Source: Phoronis ovalis
Taxonomy: Eukaryota; Phoronida; Phoronidae
Direction of reading: 5' to 3'
Length of the DNA stretch: 11,891 nucleotides
Assembly: GCA_028565635.1 (NCBI GenBank)
Contig: JAOXYB010049414.1
Span: forward strand, 1 to 11,891
Notes under the pieces: model-generated
Told to the model about the DNA's origin: nothing
The model's input: only the letters and a program-made list of their open reading frames with translations
Databases searched by the model: none
Made by a program: the position numbers and the translations under genes
Shown here: positions 7,708 through 11,891 of the stretch, piece by piece
Numbering within the stretch: the first letter of the stretch is position 1
Layout of the letters: each line of letters starts with the position of its first letter

Positions 7708-7949
7708 ACATAATTACACACAAAACATAAAATCTGGTGCAACGAAAAAAAGCCCTTTAGTTCACGAATGAAATCAACATATTGTAGTGCTTGCTTGTTT
7801 GGCAATTTCTTATAATTATCTGGTGTATGGCACTTTGCATTAGAGCAAATATACAGTATTAATCTAGCAAAGACATCTCGCTTTGTTTTCATTGCAAGTG
7901 CAGTGCGACGCCCAGAAAATGGATTAAATATCATGTTTTCGACTGTCAT
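7704..7949 (-). CDS. Weak candidate coding exon, unknown protein
   Basis: This minus-strand frame gives 81 residues from ATG (7947-7949) to TAG. It is the only frame in the window whose composition looks protein-like: varied, with basic and polar stretches such as FSGRRTALAMKTKRDVFAR, a CSNAKC pair of cysteines, and KKLPNKQALQYVDF. A pyrimidine-rich tract followed by CAG (minus strand, ending at 7943) looks like a 3' splice acceptor, so it could be a terminal exon starting at 7942. The last ~15 codons are more hydrophobic and run into repeat C, which argues against a conserved C-terminus. I recognise no family. It may be a fragment of an old transposon protein or chance. Confidence 0.25.
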   Translation of the reverse strand: MTVENMIFNPFSGRRTALAMKTKRDVFARLILYICSNAKCHTPDNYKKLPNKQALQYVDFIRELKGFFSLHQILCFVCNYV

Positions 7950-7958
7950 TTGCGACAA

Positions 7959-9136
7959 AAAAAAGGTTCCAATTATGTAAGTGTTGTCTCTTGTATATTT
8001 TTATAAAATTGTATACGATTCACCTGTAGAGGAGAAAAAATGCAGCTGACTGACTAACTTTTTTGCTTATTCCAATTTCAGCGGTGTTCTTTTACAATAT
8101 TTTTTCTGAAATTTTCTGGCATGGAAGGTTTCTGATGCACCTATAAAGGAGAACATTTATGATATGACATCCTGCTGTTGTTAGAATTAGCATGTAGGCA
8201 TGCCCCTAGGGTCAGGCAACATTGAGTTAATGGGCAATTTTCCATTATTGGGACTGAGCATGGCTTTGTATGCTAGAAGCAAGATTCCAGAAGTAAAAAA
8301 CAGCTAGTTACAGATTACATAATATTAGAGTTAAATCCTTGTATAACATCAATAAGGACAAGACGAAAACTGCAGATGTATCAAGGCATACAAAAGTAGT
8401 TAACAGAGGATGTGCTCACAAATATAGAATACTACAAAACATGAACGGCCTGACAATTTTAACATTTAGTATATATATATACATACGGTGAACATGCAGA
8501 ACAAAAAACTATTTTTTGGAGTCCTCTCCTCATGTTGCACGCATTTCACATTTTTAAAAAGTTATATTAGTGATTATTTTCATGTTTAAGACTAAAGCAC
8601 AATTTTTCCTAAAGTATATTGCTGTTAACACAGTTGCACTGCGAAATGCTGAAATCTCTAAGCAAAAAGAAAATATAACTCAACCGTAGGTAGAGCTCAA
8701 TTATTATTTTTTTCACAGTTAGTGATATGATTATGAATTTATTACAAATAGGTAACACAGTTACATAATTAGTAACACACTGTATGTATTATTTATAAAC
8801 TAATAGACTCATCTACATAATCTCACCTCAGGTGGCAGAGATATGCTGTGTTGAATGGCAAGTAGCAACAGTATATGTGTACTAACAACAATAGCCAGTC
8901 CAAGAAATAATTTTTCGTGGAATCTGTTAATATCACCTATTTTTATTTTTAAAAAAATGACATTTTGAACATTTTGAGGTGCACAAGTTTTTTCTTATCC
9001 CCAGAACCAGATTCAAAATAAACTAAGTCTGAACGCTGCAACATCACGTTTCGCTCGCTTATCAACACTGTTTTTTTGTGAGTATTCTAAGTATGTACGA
9101 AGAAGCTTTTATAGCTAGTTTCACTGCTACAAATCC
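7959..9136. other. AT-rich sequence without a recognised gene
   Basis: Nothing with coding character or clear duplication was found. Small local palindromes occur (GGCATGCC followed by CCTAGG near 8197-8212), together with a short (TA)n run near 8471-8480. Confidence 0.5.
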
Positions 9137-9198
9137 GTGAATATATTCAGAAAAATTTGTTTGGGAACCTTCACCTCGGGGGAAAAGCAGTGGAAACA

Positions 9199-9224
9199 GA
9201 TCGTTAAAAGTCGATCGTTAAAAG
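9199..9224 (+). repeat. 14-bp tandem duplication GATCGTTAAAAG
   Basis: GATCGTTAAAAG occurs at 9199-9210 and again at 9213-9224. It lies in a locally more G+C-rich stretch (about 9160-9400) that also contains a 68-codon plus-strand ORF (9137-9343) without recognisable features. The stretch looks like part of a dispersed repeat, but no second copy is in the window. Confidence 0.5.
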
Positions 9225-9552
9225 CCGTGTTTTTTTATCAAATACTGCTTAGAGGGCATTTTAAAAACCATACCCTTTTGGCCAAAATTGCGAGTTCCGC
9301 GCCTGATCTCCAAAAAGGCACCCTTTTGACGTGTTTTTCTTAACGCGCATGAGTACTCACATTTTATTTGAGTGTCCTCCCGGAGCAGAAACCTCTAGAA
9401 ATAGAAATCTCTAGAAAATGAAATCAATTTTGTAGGCAACTTACACATCTATTGTTGTGATTTTGCAATCAGTTTTGCAAAAAATTCTATGCAATATAGT
9501 TAGACATAAAAGCGAATTACTTAATTGCCAGTTATTACTGCTTGCTATGTTC

Positions 9553-9594
9553 TTATTTTAAGTGATGATTGTCTGGGTCGTCATTTTCCGCCAT
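9553..9594 (-). promoter_or_regulatory. YY1-like initiator motif with a 13-codon ORF
   Basis: On the minus strand GGAAGATGGCGGAAAATGACG (9580-9600) contains AAGATGGCGG, the consensus of the YY1 element seen at 5' ends of many animal genes, with a good Kozak context for ATG at 9592-9594 and a CRE half-site TGACG. The reading frame is MAENDDPDNHHLK followed by a stop. It could be a short upstream ORF, a first exon with an unseen donor, or chance. No clear GT splice donor precedes the stop. Confidence 0.25.
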
Positions 9595-9600
9595 CTTCCT

Positions 9601-11190
9601 TACTCGGGGAAAAAAAGAAACGTTTCACATTACATCAAGAACCCAGTACGGTTTAGAACTATAAGGTTAGTGATTTTTTAGCAATTTTAAAGAACTGGAA
9701 CTAGCGCATAACCTTTGTATAAAAATGACCAAAATTCACATGTAGTAAAAAAACCCTGCTGGTTTGATTATATTAAATTTTGAAATTTTGCTGAATGTTG
9801 AATTCTCAGTTAAGGCGTTATTGAAATATTGATCAAACGCTGACATTTTTATTCACGAAAGCAGTAAATAAAGTGTTTAAAATAATATAATGTGTTAACA
9901 TATAACATATAAGTTCAGGAAATATTTCTTCGGATTTTTATAATTATTCTGGACTGTAAGCAGCAATTGCCCTTAAATTGAAAGTAGCGAGTAGAAATTT
10001 AGCAAATTAGTGAAGTTACCTTTGAGTAGTACCAGCGAAATGTGTCGATGACTAATCACACCTACATGTAATACATGTATAGTTAGGTTGCATTTCTACT
10101 TACAATATTTATAAGTTTTGTAATATATTCCATATCAATACTCGGGAACAGCACATTATCATATGGTTGAAAGTAAACGTTGACTGTGGGCAAATACTGA
10201 TCCTCAAAAAGATTCCCATTACCTCTTTTATCGCAGGACCTAATAAGACAGATCAGCAATGAGTTTAAATTGCTGTAAAACTGTATTTCAAGTCAGTGGC
10301 AATTATAGATTGAGTAAATGAATAACATGTAAAATTATTTCTTAACAGACAGGACTAAAATCATAATTCTGACACTTTGCAAACAGACAGAGCATAAGCA
10401 ATGTTTTAGGTACATGTAAAAGATTGTTTATATTGCAATTCACATATAATTGCAACTTGACGCAAACATTAATAGTAGTTGACAGCATTCGATGTCAATG
10501 TTACATCAAAATATGTTTTTCCATTTGCCTTGCTTTGCGAATGAATTGAATCTAATTTTAAATAATTAACTTGCCTTTTTTGAATAAAAGTGAAATTGTT
10601 GCTGGTTGCCTATAATAATTTCTAGATACTAAATAAATGTTGATGAACGATTTAGTAACAGTGATACTGATGACACATATAATTTTTTAAAAGCAGACCA
10701 TTTCATTAGTGTAAACCATGAAATGAACAGAAAAAAATCAGTACTTGAGACAATACATTTGTCTTGGTTTTTAGTCCTACAGTTCTGGGATGACGTGTGA
10801 GTTGTTGCTTCTAGAACGAGGTTATTCACTGTCACAGAATCATGAGCCACAGATAATATTATATTCTTTATGCAGAGAAATGTCGTTACATTACCAATGA
10901 GAATCACATGAAAATGGCCAATCTGAAATTGTACTAACATCTTACAACCAGAGACAGGACAAGTAATATTTTAAATAAAAACAAAGCAAAGTTTATTTCC
11001 TTTATTTAGTTTGAAAAACGTTCATTTAATTTGTAGATGGCATGTAGCGGGAGCCAAGATGCAGCATTTACGTAAGCTAAAGTGTCTCAAAGTCTCTGAA
11101 TACGGAAATTTCTCTCTGTGAATTTTCCATATATGTATGGAAAGCGAGAAGGGACCACCCCTATTATTACACGTTTTGCTTGACAGGCCC
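9601..11190. other. AT-rich sequence without a convincing gene
   Basis: The region holds TACATGTA at 10063, 10072 and 10411 and otherwise unremarkable sequence. A 103-codon minus-strand ORF (10629-10940) is Ile/Phe/Ser/Thr-rich with no motif. An ORF of this length is expected by chance in sequence of this size, so it is not called a gene. Confidence 0.5.
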
Positions 11191-11201
11191 GTCAGATACT
11201 T

Positions 11202-11381
11202 TTTCAAAAGGGGGGTGCGTTTTTGTTGTTTTGAGAATTACCGATTTGAAATTGACAAGCAAAAAAAAAAAAGGTCTTCGTGCTCCCAAATTACATTGAC
11301 AAGCAAAAAAACAAGAAATGTTCGTCTCTGCCTGTCAATTCCAAAACGGAGTGCGTTATTATTTCAAAGGGGGGTGCGTTT
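11202..11381 (+). repeat. Spaced direct repeat TTTCAAA(A)GGGGGGTGCGTTT
   Basis: The motif occurs at 11202-11222 and 11362-11381, 160 bp apart, differing by one A, with a partial GAGTGCGTT at about 11349. Between them ATTGACAAGCAAAAAA occurs at 11251 and 11295. The stretch is therefore an old compound repeat. The plus-strand ORFs crossing it (11137-11430, 11280-11519) follow the repeats and have no recognisable protein features. Confidence 0.6.
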
Positions 11382-11620
11382 ACTAAACAGAGCATGCCAA
11401 GGGCAAGTGATTCTATCAAACGCAAAATAAATAAAAATATTTACCTGAATAATGAACGTCCAAAACTAGAAAATTATATCCAAGTTAAATATAAGATTGT
11501 GTTGATTACTAATTCGTGAAGTGCGCAGGAGAAAACCTTTCTTGTGCTCTAGTATATTTTTGAACAGAAAGGGGTTATTGATGCATCTGCCTAACGACAG
11601 GCCCGGAAGTTAATTACATA

Positions 11621-11713
11621 GAGCATCTGATAGTTATTATGTCCCAGGCTTCTGTTCTGGAATGAGACGGATACTGTGCTGTTTAGTAGAGCATCTGGTA
11701 GCGATTGTGTCCC
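11621..11713 (+). repeat. Two GAGCATCTG...TGTCCC repeats, period 68 bp
   Basis: Positions 11621-11645 and 11689-11713 match at 21 of 25 bases. They begin a more G+C-rich terminal stretch of the window. GTAGAGCATCTGGTAG superficially resembles a tRNA D-arm, but no matching anticodon or T arm follows at the right spacing. Confidence 0.55.
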
Positions 11714-11734
11714 TGCAGTCCGGCATGCAAGCAT

Positions 11735-11776
11735 GACCCTTACTTATGGACAGCCTACAGCTTGTCTGTAAGGGTC
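11735..11776 (+). repeat. Stem-loop GACCCTTAC / GTAAGGGTC
   Basis: A perfect 9-bp stem (11735-11743 with 11768-11776) encloses a 24-nt loop. It directly overlaps the start of the edge ORF at 11746. It may be structural in a transcript or part of a repeat. There is no U-tract, so it is not a bacterial-type terminator. Confidence 0.5.
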
Positions 11777-11891
11777 TTGCCCGGCTCATATCTCAGATAG
11801 GCCGAAGTTCGAAGACACTTACTTCCCTATTAAATTCCACCAAAATGTTTGCTTCTGCCTATTCCTTGACTACTCCGCTTCTTATAATCCC
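11746..11891 (+). CDS. Open frame running off the right edge, unknown
   Basis: From ATG at 11746 the frame stays open for 48 codons to the end of the window (MDSLQLVCKGLARLISQIGR at the start), with an in-frame TGA at 11734-11736 just before it. The local G+C content is higher than in most of the window. No domain is recognisable and the Kozak context (TTATGG) is only fair. It may be a first exon or a chance frame; the bases beyond 11891 decide. Confidence 0.15.
   Translation, partial: MDSLQLVCKGLARLISQIGRSSKTLTSLLNSTKMFASAYSLTTPLLII

Noticed and set aside
10629-10940. 103-codon minus-strand ORF
   Set aside because: Composition follows the A+T-rich background, there is no motif, and such lengths are expected by chance in nearly 12 kb on six frames.
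11137-11519. Two overlapping plus-strand ORFs of 97 and 79 codons
   Set aside because: They run through the GGGGGGTGCGTTT and ATTGACAAGC repeats in different frames and have no protein-like conservation to point to.
11681-11713. TAGTAGAGCATCTGGTAGCG, resembling a tRNA D-arm
   Set aside because: No acceptor stem, anticodon arm or T arm could be placed round it. It is part of a 68-bp-period repeat.

Overview
The window looks like an intergenic or repeat-rich stretch of an animal nuclear genome. By eye it is about two thirds A+T. It has no closely packed genes, no operon-like spacing, no ribosome binding sites and no recognisable conserved protein. It does contain a (GT)n microsatellite, short non-autonomous DNA elements with inverted repeats, and long duplicated non-coding blocks. 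The tandem 'CATCTTGAATAT.GCAGCCAT' units, the AGGTCA-rich repeats and the many TACATGTA palindromes suggest a marine invertebrate, most likely a bivalve mollusc. That assignment is inference from general familiarity, not a database match.

Layout. Positions 1-477 are unremarkable. From about 478 to 988 lies one end of a degraded DNA element with a GT microsatellite. Positions 1063-3038 hold a compound repeat: block A (1063-1802), an extension of A (1803-2371) and block B (2372-3038). Positions 3039-4450 are unique-looking, with a small hairpin region and a cluster of CTATAG palindromes. Positions 4454-7707 hold a second, rearranged copy. It starts with a 52-bp repeat C (4454-4505), then A (4514-5253, two mismatches in 740 bp and no indels), then B (5254-5480 and 6357-6780). 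This B is interrupted by an insertion of about 876 bp made of a 776-bp element with 16-bp inverted ends plus a 99-bp hairpin element. B ends at an 873-bp element (6781-7653) with three diverged units rich in AGGTCA half-sites, followed directly by a second copy of C (7656-7707). Positions 7708-11891 are mostly unique-looking. They include one weak candidate coding exon on the minus strand, a YY1/Kozak-like motif near 9594, small tandem repeats near 9200, 11200-11400 and 11620-11713, and an ORF running off the right edge.

I do not see a gene that I can name, an RNA gene, a CRISPR array or a defence system. The open frames are short and mostly lie in repeats. The interest lies in the repeat architecture: two A copies about 99.7% identical beside B copies only about 90% identical, a 569-bp deletion with a 3-bp microhomology, nested insertions dated by the duplicated frame, a five-member set of ATTGYACGG half-sites at the left end of the 776-bp element, and nuclear-receptor-like half-sites carried by a mobile element.
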